A stretch of DNA of 64,000 bases from Congeria kusceri (Eukaryota > Mollusca > Bivalvia > Myida > Dreissenidae). Made by a program: the position numbers and the translations under genes. Shown one piece after another: positions 48,031 to 61,119 of this stretch. The notes beneath the pieces were generated by a model. It was not told the origin of the DNA, did no database searches, and saw only the letters and a list, made by a program, of their open reading frames with translations. The stretch spans positions 45,431,847 to 45,495,846 of the forward strand of contig CM051024.1 in NCBI GenBank assembly GCA_027627225.1. The letters run 5' to 3'. How positions within the stretch are numbered: the stretch's first letter is position 1; each line of letters starts with the position of its first letter.

Positions 48031-48404
48031 TGTGCATGCAACATTGATGGCGTCAGAGCCTGAATTAAGATAATTTATCATTATTGGACAGAAAATTATC
48101 AAATAAAAAGCAAAACTTGACCTTATAGCACAGTCATTGCAAGTATCGCCTTGCAACTAGTCCTCCAAAACTGTGTGCGAAAAAGACATAAAATCTACTG
48201 TTTCACCATTTTCCAGAATTGTCACTGACTCAATGAAAAAGGGTGAAAAAACACCGCACATTCACTACTCATCTCGTACGTTAGTAGCTTAGTTAGCCCA
48301 TTGCACTAACCGACGTTTTAAATCAAATCGATCCTATCCCCCTTTGCATGTTGTTCAGATACCTTAATTTTCAAACCTGTCACAACAGTATGGTCTTCAT
48401 CTGT

Positions 48405-48450
48405 ACCAGTTCTGAGGTGAGCGCGTTGGGCCATCATGGCCCTCTTGTTT
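48405..48450 (+). repeat. Isolated family B terminal hairpin
   Basis: TTCTGAGGTGAGCGCG then GGGCCATCATGGCCC (48428-48442) and TCTTGTTT. This is the same end as 47255-47295, downstream of the module at 47289-48030. Confidence 0.8.
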
Positions 48451-48719
48451 TTAAATCTAATTCAGTAATCAACGAATATGGTATGAAAACAGTGTTTAAA
48501 AGTGAATCTTTACATGTGGATATCCATCTGATTTGTGAAGTTATTTTTTTGCCATAGTGATACATATTTAGAATTGGGACGTAGGCTTTTACAGGCCTCA
48601 ACAATATATGGCCACAAGCACTCACTATGCTTCAAATCGACATAATTTGTCAAATACTTCATACTATTACCGTTTCCACAAAAATAGTTATTTTTTAACA
48701 ATATTGTGTAAACCAACCT

Positions 48720-48733
48720 GGGGGGGGGGGGGG
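48720..48733 (+). repeat. Run of 14 G
   Basis: An uninterrupted G tract in otherwise AT-rich DNA. Length in an assembly is often unreliable. Confidence 0.9.
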
Positions 48734-48849
48734 CAGCCAAGGAAAGGACAACGTGCAGCACCCTGTCACATGATATTGGTCAAATTCAGCACCACTTTTT
48801 GTATAAGGTGTGCTTATGATATACCAGTATTGAGGTTTTGAGTACCACA

Positions 48850-49900
48850 TTTTAATTTTAATTATTTTAATTGTATTTCAGCTGGTGATATATTATTATC
48901 CATTTAACAAGGATTGTGTCAAAACCCAATATAAGTTATGTTAGATCGGTAGAACGTGTTGATGTATTCATTTATAAAGTAATACGATGTTTAAAACTGT
49001 ACATTTCAAAACAATCTAACAACTGTATTGCTTTTACTAACATGTATATTAAATTTATGTCGTTCAATTTTGTGTAGATATATACTTTTGTATATACACT
49101 GTTATTAAGTAAAGCAATAAACTGGGCAACCCAATAAACTGTCAATCTGCAAAAGCAAGTAAATATGATGCACTATCCTTTTAAGTTACCATGTACCATG
49201 TGTTGTCATTGTTTCTGGGTGATTGAATTTGGTTAACCATTTTTGTGCAGTTCAGAGCTGGCCTAGCAGATTTTCCAAACAATGTATGTCAGATTACTGC
49301 ACTGTTTCATAATAAATTGTCCGCATGTTGACAACTTCTATTAACTTTCGGCATAATTAGCTGAATACTCATCATTAATCGATGTCTACTTATCATTGTT
49401 TCATCACTATTATTTAAAAAGTTGTTTTATCACTATCATTAAAAAAGTTAAATATGTTGATTCATATTTCTTGAAACGGAAGGCATCATGTATTATTTCT
49501 TTATAGAGTGAATGTACCCAGTCATTCCAAATACTGCTGCTGACCAATATTGCAGTTTTAGAATATGTGAATAAATTATTAAATTATACTTAATTAAGTT
49601 AATTATCTGTTCTTCATTTTATTGTTAAATTGTGTTCTTTACAGAACAAAGTTTTAAATTATTAAGTTACTTTTGCCAAATTGTTAATTGAACATTTTAA
49701 GCTGTTTACTTCCATATCATGTTTCAATTTAGGTTGTCACAGAGTACACTTATGCCTTAGCAGAAAAAAGCACGAAAAGAAGTGATATATGAGGTAAACT
49801 GCCACTACATGTGCTTTATATATGATTATGACCATTATGTAGTAGCTAGTTTTGCATTCATATGCAGGTAAAACACTAATGCACTAACCACATATTCAAT
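48850..49900. other. Intronic or intergenic AT-rich sequence
   Basis: No supported exon. A possible exon near 49741-49796 fails on phase (see rejected items). Confidence 0.35.
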
Positions 49901-49904
49901 TTTT

Positions 49905-51400
49905 AGCTCACCTGAGCATCAAGTGCTCAGGGGCTAGCTATTGTGGTCAGTCACTGTATGGCGTTCGTCGTCTAGTCTTTGTCATTAACATTTGCTTCAA
50001 ATGACTTCTCAAAACCGCTGGCTGGATATAAACCAAACTTGGCAGGAATGTTTGTGGGGTGTCAATTGAATGTAGGATATGAAAAACTCTGGTTGCCATG
50101 GCAAACAAAAGCCTAAAAAACCCAAAACCCTTTAAATCTTCTCAGAAACCGCCTGCAGTTTCAAAGTAATTTCATAAATGTTAATTTGGCGTCCATCTGC
50201 ATCAATGTTTATTCAGTCTTGCCTTAACTTGCACAGTTTGTGTGTGACCATAAGATTTGAAAAGAAGCCAAAGATGGGCAAGTTTGGTACACAAACACTG
50301 GAGTTTGGGCCGCTTATTGTTTTTGAAAAAAAAAAAGTCTTTTCCTTAATTGAGACTTCATTTGTCTTCTAATTCTAACCAAACTTCACAGCTTGTCTGT
50401 GACCAAAAGATCTCTACAGAAGCTAACATTTGGCCAGATTTGACCACAAACACAAGTTATGCCCCCCTTGTGTGTGAAAAAATGCAAGATTTGCCTTTTC
50501 CTTTATAGAGACTTCTTTTTCTTCCAATTTGTATCATTCTTACACAGTTTGTATGTGACCTTAAGATCTCATCAGAAGTCACCAATGGGCTAAATTAGGT
50601 CACACACACAACTTTTTCCATATAACAAATTGTTACACATTGTATTATTCATCAACTCTTAATCAAACTTCTTCATATTTTGTAGGACCATATGATCTCA
50701 GCAAATGCAACATCTGGGCCAAAGAGATCAGGCCACAAACACTGGAGTTATTGCTCCTTAATTAGGAAAACGTATCCACAAATAGACTTGTTGCTAGACA
50801 AGGACTTATTTTTTCACCCAGCCTGGACAAAATCTGGATCAAAAGAACCTATGACAAATTTGAATATAGATGGGTAGATGGCAATACACTCAACTATTTG
50901 GAACACGCCGATAAACATGGCATGAACTTTGCACAGCCGCGGCTGTTATCTTTTTCAGAACTTAGGTTATTCAACCTTGTTAACTAGGTTGCTTTTGGAG
51001 TTCTTGGGTATAAGGTAAAGATTAAATCAACCAAAAAATTATAAAAAGAACAACCAAAAATAGAGCTTGTTTGGGCAATAACTTCGCAACCCTTGATCAT
51101 AAGTTCATCAAACTAGTTTGACCATGCGTAGTAAAGTATCGCTATTGATAATTGAGTCCTTTGGTAAATGGTCAATACCAAACTGACCAAAAGTTGTGAA
51201 ACCTTGTTGATGGTATAAGTATGGAACCCTTATGCCCGGGTTCATAAAATTTGGTAGGTAGTGAGTTATGACTACAACTAGATCCCTATTGATTATCTGG
51301 TCATTTTGTCAAGGTCAAACTGACCAAAAGTTGAATAGATGTGTTTAATTTTACTTTTCATCCTTACAAATGTGTTTAAGGGGGACATACCTGTTTATAA
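49905..51400 (+). repeat. Family A repeat, copy with terminal hairpin at left
   Basis: Starts with AGCTCACCTGAGC (49905-49917) paired with GCTCAGG..CTAGCT just after it, then a 'gcgttcgtcgtc' linker (complement of the gacgacg linker at 400 and 25985) and 'attaaca'. The body includes 'cttctcagaaaccgc' text (50130-50160), three to four 'cttgcacagtttgt(c/g)tgtgacc' units (50200-50720), and two 'gaccaaaagttg' units (51180-51340). The right end is unclear. Confidence 0.75.
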
Positions 51401-51859
51401 ACAGTTCTTGTTGGCACCTAGTTTTATTGTGAATGTGTCTCGTTTTGTCTCGTTCACAGCTATTAACAATTTGTTGCTTTACATGCAATTCACATTTGGA
51501 TTGGACCCTTGAAATTCCCATTCTAACCTGACAGCAATGTTTATCATAGCTTTTGAGAGTAACTTTAGCCAGTTCAGCAGAAAAAGTTTCATTGAATTGT
51601 TTATCATTGATGATACCTGCTGATTACTAATTAGTTAATGTATTATTTTCTCCGTTTTCTTGCTTTTTTAAGAGATTTTTTTCAAACACATTTATTAGTG
51701 AAACATTCTTAACAGTATCAGTTTTACTCCCTTTCTTATCCCATAGCTCTCAATATAGTGCATGTAGTGTTCATTTATTTTTCACTACTATGTTTGTTAA
51801 TTCAATTGTTGTACAGAATACGCAAATAGTTTTAGTATGCACTGTACATATATTTGCAG

Positions 51860-51921
51860 TGACCAGACAGAAGACGGTCCAGGGCAGACATACTACATAG
51901 ACAGTGTCATACACCCTGAAG
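51860..51921 (+). CDS. Candidate small spliced gene, exon 2
   Basis: Acceptor ATATATTTGCAG, 62 bases, donor GAAG|GTATGG. In phase it reads DQTEDGPGQTYYIDSVIHPE. The acidic, Gly/Tyr-containing text is not repeat-derived and has no stop. Neighbouring tandem modules end before it. I do not recognise the protein. Confidence 0.45.
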
Positions 51922-52759
51922 GTATGGGCTGGTCAACATAGGAATGGCTTTATTGTTTAATTTTGGTGTCGAAAAATAAGTGCTACTATTTCGAAATCTG
52001 AATTTCCCACATAAAATATGTAACATGCTATGAATTAGAACTGTGTTTGCTAATGTCAAATAACTGGTATAAGTTCTTTCTCATGCTCATTATGAAAACC
52101 GGAAATTAATGTTTATCTTGCGATGTGTTCCCAAGGGGGGGAGGCAACATCTTGCGTACAAACTCACATAGCTCAAATATCAAAGGTCATGTTGCCACAA
52201 AATGGCAACAGGAAATGCACATAGATCAAAGGACAGTCTCACGTTTACTTTTTTTTAGTACTACATGCTATATATGTTGCCCTTGAGTTTCTTGTTCATT
52301 GGATTGGACATTTTTACCACCATTAGGCCATACCAATTTGATTCTATGTTTAGCGTCCTCGGGCTGGTAGGTTTTTGGATGCCTGAACGAAAAAACAAAC
52401 ACATTTGACAATGTGAAAAATTGAGTTGAACAGCATATAAAAATGGGAAAAAAATGACTTGCAGGTGTTCTTACCAATATTAAAAAAAAATGCCTTATTA
52501 TATAACAGTTCACTACCATGAATTACAGAATAAGTTGACTCAATGCTTTTTCCTGCCTGTTTGGTAGGTTTTGAAAACTCAAGGGGTAGCTAAACATAGA
52601 ATCAAATGTGTATGATTCGGCATCATTCCACTTGGTGTTCGTTCACAATGTTTAGTGCATGGCATGTTAAAACATTTCTTCATTTCATTGGTACAAATAG
52701 AAAAGTGTTTTTAAAAAGCCTTAAAAAAGGATTTAAACTCTAGATTTGTCACAGACATG

Positions 52760-53470
52760 GATTCCCCCACCTGCCATGTTTGGACACAGACAAAGGGTAT
52801 GTCGCAAACACTAGATCAATGATGAAGTTACAGTCTCGACAAGCTGGGTAATGCCCATATTTGACCTTTGACCTCTCAAGTGCGACCTTGACCTATGAGC
52901 TAGGGACACCCGTGTTGCGCCCCTCACCCCGTCGCCACACGGTTATCATTTGTGGCAAGTTATTTTTAAATTGCCTGATAAATGAAGTTACACTCCGGAC
53001 AAGCTGTATTATGCCTATACTTGACCTGTAAGTGTGAAGTTAACCTTAGAGCTAGGGACACAGATGTTGAGCGTGACACGCCATCTCCACACGGGGATCA
53101 TTTGTGGCGAGTTATTTTGAAATTGCCTGATAAATGATGAAGTGACAGTCTGGACAAGCTGTTATACAGTATTATGCCCGTCTCTCACGGTGATCATCTG
53201 TGGCAAGTTATTATAAAATTGTCTGATAAATGATTAATTTACAGTCTGGACTAGCAGTATTATTCCAATTTTAACCTTTGATCTCTAAGAGTGACAGTGA
53301 CCTTTGAGCTAAGACACAGTGTTGTGCGCGACACACCGTCAAGTTATTTAAAAATAACCTGATAAATGATAAAGTAACAGTCCGGACAAGATCGGATGCA
53401 TGCACAGGACGTCCGAACGGACGGACAAGTGCACTGCTTAATGCCTCCCACTTTGTGGAGGCATATAAAT
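52760..53470 (+). repeat. Family C repeat: four ~150-bp units and terminal hairpin
   Basis: Units share 'acagtc(t/c)ggacaagctg', 'gacctttgac', 'gagctagggacac', 'ccacacgg' and 'tggcaagttatt', starting near 52825, 52980, 53130 and 53225. A 'ccgaacggacggacaag' linker precedes the hairpin ATGCCTCC (53441-53448) / GGAGGCAT (53457-53464). Confidence 0.85.
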
Positions 53471-53474
53471 ATTG

Positions 53475-56020
53475 TCAGGAACCAATGGCAAGTTTAAGGA
53501 CTGTTTTCGCAGAAATGATCCTTGTGGGATACTCGAGGTCAATACCGAGCCGAGTCAATGTATGTTTAGAACTAAATTGAAAACTTTCAATCTTGTGTAA
53601 AATAATTGGATCAGTTGAAATAAAAACACATGGACAATGTTCGCTTGGGCCACAACAAATTGATCAGTTGTTCTACGGATTTTGTCCAAAACAAATTGGA
53701 GCGAGCGAGCGAAATAAAAATAAAAATATTTTTTTTCCATTTTCGATAAAATCGGAGGCGAGCGAAAAGCGCAAAATAAAAAAAAATCCTATCATGACCA
53801 TAGTGTTTAAAAATGACTCCCAAATGCCATCATAACTTGATATCTTGTCAATAATTTCTTCTTCTTCTGCTCTGTTCCATAAATTGTTGTCAAAATCAAT
53901 CGATATGTAATAAACTAAGCAACTAATTTCTCCATTTCTTCTTGAACCATGTCCTGCAAAGGGTTTTGTGCAACAAGTCTTCAATAGTGATTCTGCTATT
54001 AAATTAACGACCGGCAGTCAATACTAAATAGCCATATCTTAACTATAAGAAAGTAGACCTTATACAAGGTAATTGTCATTATCAAAATATATACTTGATA
54101 CACCAAGTCATTCACTACCAACAGTTTAATAACATGAATATGAAATGTCATACAATAAACCACTACCAACAGTTTAATAACATGAATATGAAATGTCATA
54201 CAATAAACACAAAACAATTTAGGAATCACTAGTATAAGATCTGTATCTTTAAATGACACGACGAAACAACTGGACGCCACCATTTTTTTAAACCGTAAAC
54301 CAGGACTCACACTGGCTCTTATTTTTCTTGAGCCATTTTTTTTTATCGACTCGCAACATCGTTGCGTGTTTCCATGTCAGGGAATAGTTATATCTTACTG
54401 TTTTAATTGCTATACAATTATACTTCACTGTGCTGTATTATATTAATTAATTATGGCATTAACAAAAGCATTAGTATACTTCGATTTTTATATTTAACAT
54501 TTTTCTTAATTGTTCATTGCAGTAAACTTGGATAATTATATTTTATTTAAACATACACTCTTAAACTATCTACAAGATGTTAACAAATATATCCATAAAT
54601 AAATTAAAATTAATAACTAACATCATGACTTGGCTTGCCCTGTTAAATGTACCTTAATATATAAAGGCTGAACAAAATGTACACCAAACAGATGCGTTGA
54701 ATTTATAACATGGACATGTCAGAAACAACTTATATGTGTGGATATTAGAAGTAAGAAATCAAGGACAAACCACTGGTCAAAACTGTCCGAAATGTAAACA
54801 TACCCGATAATCAGTCCATTTGACATAATCCAGACATCCAATTTCACACATCCTTTATCAACACGATAATCCTTTAATTAACTGTTAATTAACTGCTGAT
54901 ATTACGAGAGCTTGCTAGCAATCATCTGTAATTAGGCAATGAATGCTGACAAACAGCTCGTTGTGTTTTCACAAGTTTGATAAAACATGATAAGAAATTG
55001 TTGAGTTGAAATTGCCGAGCTGTGCCAGACTGGCTGTTGGCGATTAAAGGTCTGTGTCATAAATTATGTGCTCTGGACATTAACCAGTCGCCGCAAAGTG
55101 CCTTATTCACGTCTATATCAGTACCAATTGCTTGTTATGATTTGGGTATACCACGAAGACGGCGTTTAACGTAAAATGAGACTCATTGATGAAAAATTCA
55201 TTTAAAAAAAATCGGATGCGGGGCAAACTTTTAGGTGCGGGCGCAAAATTAAAAAAAAAAAAAAAATTCGATTTACGATTTTAAGGTGCGGCAAATCCGA
55301 CGAACATCTGATCAATTTGTCGTGGCCTTGTTTCCCTCAAATCTACAAAATTCCTTAAATCAGTTCAGTTCACTAAAAACAGGGCAACTCTGGGTAGCTT
55401 TTCACAATTGTCATTGCAGCACTTTGCGTACAGTCGCGTGAGCAATGTATAGCCGGTATTCACAGAACTCCCAAGGAAAATTAAAGTGGAAATTTTAGAA
55501 AAGAATGTTCTATGTAAATACATGTGTCCTCACGTGCGTTATGTAAGAAAATTGTATTAATTATTTTCTAAATTAAACAAATTTAGTTTAAATTATAAAT
55601 AAAACAACCACATACTTAAGATATTTAGTTTTTAGACATTTACTTGATGGAAATAGTTTAAACAATTTGAATCAATTGATTTTGTACTTCTTTCCCTAAG
55701 TATACTAATCAGAGAACAAATATCAAGCTCCTGTTACAGGTTATAAGTCCGGGAAATGGGTACACTATTGCGATTATCATTGTGTATAGGAAGTTTATTT
55801 ATTGCTGCAATCTACCACTACCAGTAAACAAAAATGCTAATTATGACATTAGCCTTAAAACCATGGTTTACATGTGTCATAGTCGTTGAAATATCCATTT
55901 TTTTGTAAGTCATTATATACAAAAATTCTTAAGTTGTCCATGCTTGATATGACCTTTAAATTACTTTCAATGCAAACAATTAAGTGCTAAAATATGTTTT
56001 AAAACATTTATATTGTTTCC
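53475..56020. other. Mostly non-coding sequence
   Basis: Contains A/T-rich runs (53720-53790, 55190-55270), one of them with 'gcgagcgagcg'. A minus-strand ORF at 53673-54002 without recognised domain is discussed under rejected items. A direct repeat of 'accaacagtttaataacatgaatatg' type, 50 bp apart, lies at 54116-54206. Confidence 0.35.
54116..54206 (+). repeat. Short two-copy direct repeat, ~50-bp unit
   Basis: 'actaccaacagtttaata', 'acatgaatatgaaatgtcat' and 'acaataaac' are repeated in succession with no differences over most of the unit. Confidence 0.85.
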
Positions 56021-56026
56021 TTTCAG

Positions 56027-56079
56027 TGTTCGTGGCGACTGGTGATCAAATCAAGAAAAATCAACGGCTGTTGCAATGA
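56027..56079 (+). CDS. Candidate small spliced gene, exon 3 (stop codon)
   Basis: Acceptor TTTCCTTTCAG with a good pyrimidine tract. The first two bases complete the Val codon started in exon 2, then FVATGDQIKKNQRLLQ and TGA at 56077-56079. Exons 1-3 give 132 coding bases, exactly 44 codons, without a stop. AATAAA follows 20 bases after the stop codon. Function unknown; additional internal exons may have been missed, in which case the real protein is longer. Confidence 0.45.
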
Positions 56080-56098
56080 TCTGTATGTTGAAGATATG

Positions 56099-56104
56099 AA
56101 TAAA
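56099..56104 (+). terminator. AATAAA polyadenylation signal
   Basis: AATAAA shortly downstream of the candidate stop codon at 56077-56079, consistent with a short 3' UTR. Confidence 0.4.
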
Positions 56105-56109
56105 TTGAT

Positions 56110-58264
56110 TGATGATGTTATATTTAAGTTGCATTAAGTATAGAACTTTATTTCACTACCGACTTGTATTTGTTTTAAATACAAGTTTTAAAATGACCAC
56201 ATAATGTTTGACAAAACGGACTACACATGAACACAAACGATTAAGTCACTGCCTGTATTTTTCCCGTCTTGAAAGTGTTTGAAAAATACTCTTGTCATAT
56301 AGCCTCATTTTAAGTAAATAACTAAATATGATTTTTACATACTGACCGGAGGCCTTGAAGTCAGTATCAGTTATCAGTATCTTTTCATGTTCAAGATGAA
56401 CTTCACAAACCAACCGAGTCAATAAAATAAACAACACATGTTAAGGATGTTTGTTAATAAACTGAATGTTGCAAGAAAAAAATGACACTCGACAAAATTT
56501 AACCGTATGACAAGATATGGCGCTTACATGCGCAATTAACGCTCAAGGGTGGTATTCACAAAGCATCTTAAATGTAATTTTTATCCTTATCCTTTAATCG
56601 ATAAGTTTCCTCATTTGTATTACTCTGTATTAAAAGGTGAAGAACGAAATATCAATTTTAAATGATACTATTAAAATGTAATTTGTGAATTCAATAAACA
56701 AATATATGTGCAACATTTTTTTACACTCTAGTGAAATATTTTAAGATACTATTTGAGTTTTTCTGGAATACCGCTCCCGAAAATCAAGAAGCAGAATATA
56801 TAAAATTAAGGTGCGGATTTAAATTTGGCAATAAAATCAACTTTGTGTACAAAGGAAAACGAAAAGCAGATTCAAAATCATCTAAGACTGTTAAAAGTGT
56901 TAATATGCAGAAATTCTTTATTTGTATTATTGAAACGTCAGTTAATTAGGCAAAGCATTGAATTTCGGACTGAATGAACATTTTCCACCATTGATTGATT
57001 TTGCATTTACTTTGATAATTTCTGGTCCGTGTGTACAATTACCGCATACAACAGAACGTATGTGGGGTGCAAGTGTTTTGTTTCTTGAAAGATCAAATTC
57101 GATTTATTAACTTGTGTATTGAAAAGCTGTATAATTTGTTCAATTGGTGAAAGGCGGAAAAGAGCAACACCAATAGAATCAATGCATTATTTTTTAAATT
57201 TAATACTTCGAAAAAACGACGCTACATTTATATTATTTACGACACAAGATAACGCCACCTTTTTATTGTAATTATTTATCAGGACCGTCATAATGTCAAA
57301 CATTATGTGGTACTCCGTATCCTGTATCTTCGGCCTATGGCCTTGATCTACTACTAATAAAGTTGAAGTTGTAAGGTACAATTAATGGTTGGCTTCTTTC
57401 AACTGGCCTCTTGCCATTTATGGTCTTCATATATTAAAGAATAAGCTGCTGTCCATCGATCGAAGCAGGGACCTATAGATTGAAGCATTCTGAAATTGAG
57501 CTGAATTGAAATGCCCGTATAAATATAGTCTTCCTTAGTATAGAAACAATTGTATGCACCCTATATGATGACTAGTGAACTGAGATTTCACAAAAATATT
57601 TTTTTTATTATAAATACACGCTTCGAATACATGAGCACGTCAGCACTAATGAGGCGGTGAAGAATTTCAGTGCTTTGATTAGTTCAATAAAGTTGCTTTA
57701 CAAAATCCATTCTACAGTAATTCTAATGCATTTATTACACTCATATTTAGACCGAAATCCATTTTTATGGCATAAAGTGTTCGTTCCAAAGCATACAAAC
57801 ATTATTTCTAGCACGTTCTCTTCTCAGATACGCATTCTGGAATATTATCCGAATTAATGTTATCCGAAAGTACTTAATATAGAAATTTACAAACAACGAA
57901 AAAAAACTGGTATAATTACATTTAATTATAACATAATCAAATTTTATGTTAAACACAAGAGAAAGGACTAGAATAAAACAACCTGGTTTGCTGCAACAGC
58001 TCTAAAACTTCGTTTCACATGTGAAGGTTACACTACACTAAATTATTAAGATATCGTGACGTATGTAGTAGGAATCCAGAGTTGCATTTTCCACAATATT
58101 CAAACATTCATACGGGTCATTCAGGAAGTATATGACTAAAGTATCCCCGTTAAATGAAAATATCCAGCCTTGCAAGTGTCTTGGCTTCAAGAAAACACGT
58201 TTCGCGGAGTTATGCCCGCTACACGACTATTTCCCATTTGACTTCACAAATAATAAGTGCAACG
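56110..58264. other. Non-coding sequence
   Basis: Several 60-70-codon ORFs, none with a domain or good splice context. Nothing supported. Confidence 0.35.
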
Positions 58265-59560
58265 ACCAATTACCAAATAGATATCCCCGCTACTCGGCCA
58301 TCTTCCATATAACGGAAAAGATACGTCATACGATGGAAAATTTCCTTGTGAATACTAGGAGATATCCCAGTCGAACGACTATTTTCCATGTACATACATA
58401 ACTGAACAGATACGCAGTGCATTGGATAATTGCCTTGTAGATAGATATTTCCTCTACATGACCAACTCAAGTAATACTGAACATATACGCAGTGCATTGG
58501 AATATTGCCTTGTAGATATACTAGTATATCCCCGCAACACGACCGACATCCGCTATATTGAACAGATATGCAGTGCATTGGATAATTGCCTTGTAGATAG
58601 ATATCCCTGCTACACGACCGACTGCCGCTCAATTGAGCAGATACGCAGTGCATTGTATAATTGCCTTGTAAATAGATAGCCCCGTTACACGACCGACTCC
58701 CGATATATTGAGCAGATAGGCAGTGCATTGGATAATTGGGATGTAGATAGATAGCCCCGCTACACGACCGACTCCCGCTCAATTAAGCAGATACGCAGTG
58801 CATTGGATAATTGCCTTGTAGATAGATGACCCAGCTACACAACCGACTCCCGCTGAATCGAGCAGATAGGCAGTGCATTGGATAATTGTCTTGTAGATAG
58901 ACGGTTCCGCTACACGACCGACTCCTGCTATATTTAGCAGGTACTCAGTGCATTGGATAATTGCCTTGTAGATACATATCCCCGCTAAGCGACCGACTCC
59001 CGCTACATGTATCGAGCAGATATGCAGTGCATTGGATAATTGCTTTGTAGATAGATAGCCCCTCTACACGACCGACTCCCGCTTTATTGAGAAGATACGC
59101 AGTGCATTGGATAATCGATTTGTAGATAGATAAGCTCTCTACACGACCGACTCCCGCTATAGTGAGCAGATAGGCAGTGCATTGGATAATAGCTTGTAGA
59201 TAGATAGCCCCACTACACGACCGACTCCGCAATATTGAGCAGATACACAGTGCATTGGATAATTGCCTTGTAGTTAGATAGCCCTGCTACACGAACGAGC
59301 CCCGCTATATTGAGCAGATACGCAGTGCACTGGATAATCGTCTTGTAGATAGATAGCCCCGCTACACGACCGACCCCCGCTATACTGAGCAGATATGCAG
59401 TGCATGGGATCATTGCCTTGTAGATAGATAGCCCCGCTATACCACCGACTCCCGAAACATGTATGTTTATTGAGCAGATACGCAGTGCATTAGATAATTG
59501 CCTTGCAGATATATATCCCCGCAACACGACAGACTCCCATACTACTGAAAAGATACACTG
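58265..59560. repeat. Minisatellite, ~75-bp unit, about 16 copies
   Basis: Core words 'gcagtgcattggataattgc', 'cttgtagatagata', 'ccccgctacacgaccgactc' and 'ccgctatattgagcagata' recur at about 75-bp spacing (cores near 58411, 58486, 58567, 58642, 58718, 58792, 58867, 58943, 59021, 59095, 59170, 59244, 59319, 59394, 59480). The left edge units are diverged. Because 75 is a multiple of three, minus-strand frames stay open and give repeated SGSRSCSGAIYLQGNYPMHC; no start, splice or signal supports coding. Confidence 0.95.
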
Positions 59561-59714
59561 CTATTTATAATTCCTTAATAAGAATTTGTCTTAATGCATT
59601 ACCTGACAAAAGCAACAGCGGTTAACAACTTTGGCAATGTGTTGCGTGCAGTATCTTTTATGCAGTCCTCTAACTTAAAGGAACGAGACTCGATTTTCTA
59701 CATACCTGGTATGA

Positions 59715-59885
59715 TATGTATGGCATATATCAACGTACGGACGTACTTGTATAGTATGATATGTTATGTTATGCTATGCTATGCGTGTATGTATGTACGT
59801 ACGACCTCGGCAATATGTTGCATGCGTGTATGAATGTATGTGTGTCTATGTGTATGAATGTATGTATGTACAGACGTTCACATGC
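59715..59885. repeat. Degenerate TATG/TGTA-rich microsatellite
   Basis: Irregular ATGT/ATGC/GTAC tetranucleotide-rich DNA, for example 'atgttatgttatgctatgct' and 'gtgtatgaatgtatgtatgt'. Confidence 0.75.
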
Positions 59886-59889
59886 GTGT

Positions 59890-61115
59890 ACGTCGTACGC
59901 ACAAATCAACAAACACAATAATAAATAGCAATTAATTTATTTTGTGTATTTTAATATATGATGCTTTTAATACATGTACACATATTAAACTAAGCAAAAT
60001 AACATAACATGTTTTCGTTTAAATATGAAATGCAAGTGCATCTATAAAATGTTCAGTGTAAAAAAGAGCAGTTATTTTTATCACAAATGAACTCGTGAAT
60101 TTGTAACTAAATTCTTGTACACTTTTCAAGAATCAAAACATTATAGAATATACTCAACTTGCGAGCATATCACAATACATATGGTTTTTACATAGAAGAT
60201 AAATATATTTAACACGAGCATATTCAAATGGCTTTTGGGAACAAAAAGAATAAGACATAATAAATAAAACGATGGCACCTGGAAAAATTGCATCAAAATT
60301 TAAAGTGGCAGTCCTCAGCGTTAATTTACACGCCGCTCTGAGGCGATAATTATTAGGACACTGGAACACAATCCTGTTTGATGTAATTATAATTCTACAA
60401 AACATGTACAAAAGTATGTTGATTTATGAAAAATGCTAGCAATCCGCAATAAAGGACAAGCATTATTTTTTATTTTTTGAATGGTGTTTTGTTTTCGTTT
60501 TGGAATCTGTCATAATTTTTAAGTTGTAGAATTTCAAATATGTCAATACAACTATGTTATACAAATGATGTGGTAAAACATTAAACTACTGAAGTTTCAT
60601 GAAATTGACGCCTTTTAATATAATTGGCCCTACTGCACCATACAGAACAGTAAGTTTTAAGTCTCCACCACCAACTATGACAATCATCAAAGGTCACAAT
60701 TGCTATATAAAAAATAAATATTGAACAAGTGTGTTAAATTATTGATTTCTCTGATGTAAATTCAATGTGGAATATAAAAAAATGAGTTTGTAACTGTTTC
60801 TTCATATTGATTAAGTTCTTATTGTACTGATTTGCAACAATGCAACTTAAAAGAATACCTGATTAAATGTTATAGTACGTTTTCCATACCAGATCTTACT
60901 CCAACACAATTTCCAAACGGATGAATACAATAAAATTCTACACAAATACAACTTTGTATGTAAATTTCAGATGCAACACATCATCCCTTATACAAGTTAT
61001 AATCGAACAACATAATATGTTAATAATGTATACAAAATAAGATGTCAATCAGCACATATATACGAGTTCAATATTAAACAAGATTCTGTGTTTGATAAAC
61101 ACACATGCCCTCGGT
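59890..61115. other. AT-rich non-coding sequence
   Basis: No supported gene or repeat recognised. Confidence 0.35.
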
Positions 61116-61119
61116 TGGT

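Noticed and set aside
49741..49796. Possible exon (acceptor TTTCAATTTAG, donor GAG|GTAAAC) in the candidate small gene
   Set aside because: No frame is both open and phase-compatible with the exons at 44567 and 51860.
53673..54002. Minus-strand ORF reading KPFAGHGSRRNGEISCLVYYISI and onward
   Set aside because: Looks somewhat protein-like but has no recognised domain, and its 3' part runs into A/T-rich low-complexity sequence. Splice context is unclear.
56731..56949. 72-codon plus-strand ORF preceded by an AG after a T-rich tract
   Set aside because: No domain; it follows the AATAAA of the candidate gene and is within chance length for this composition.
58265..59560. CRISPR-like array because of regular spacing
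   Set aside because: Units are contiguous 75-bp tandem repeats with no unique spacers, in a eukaryotic context.
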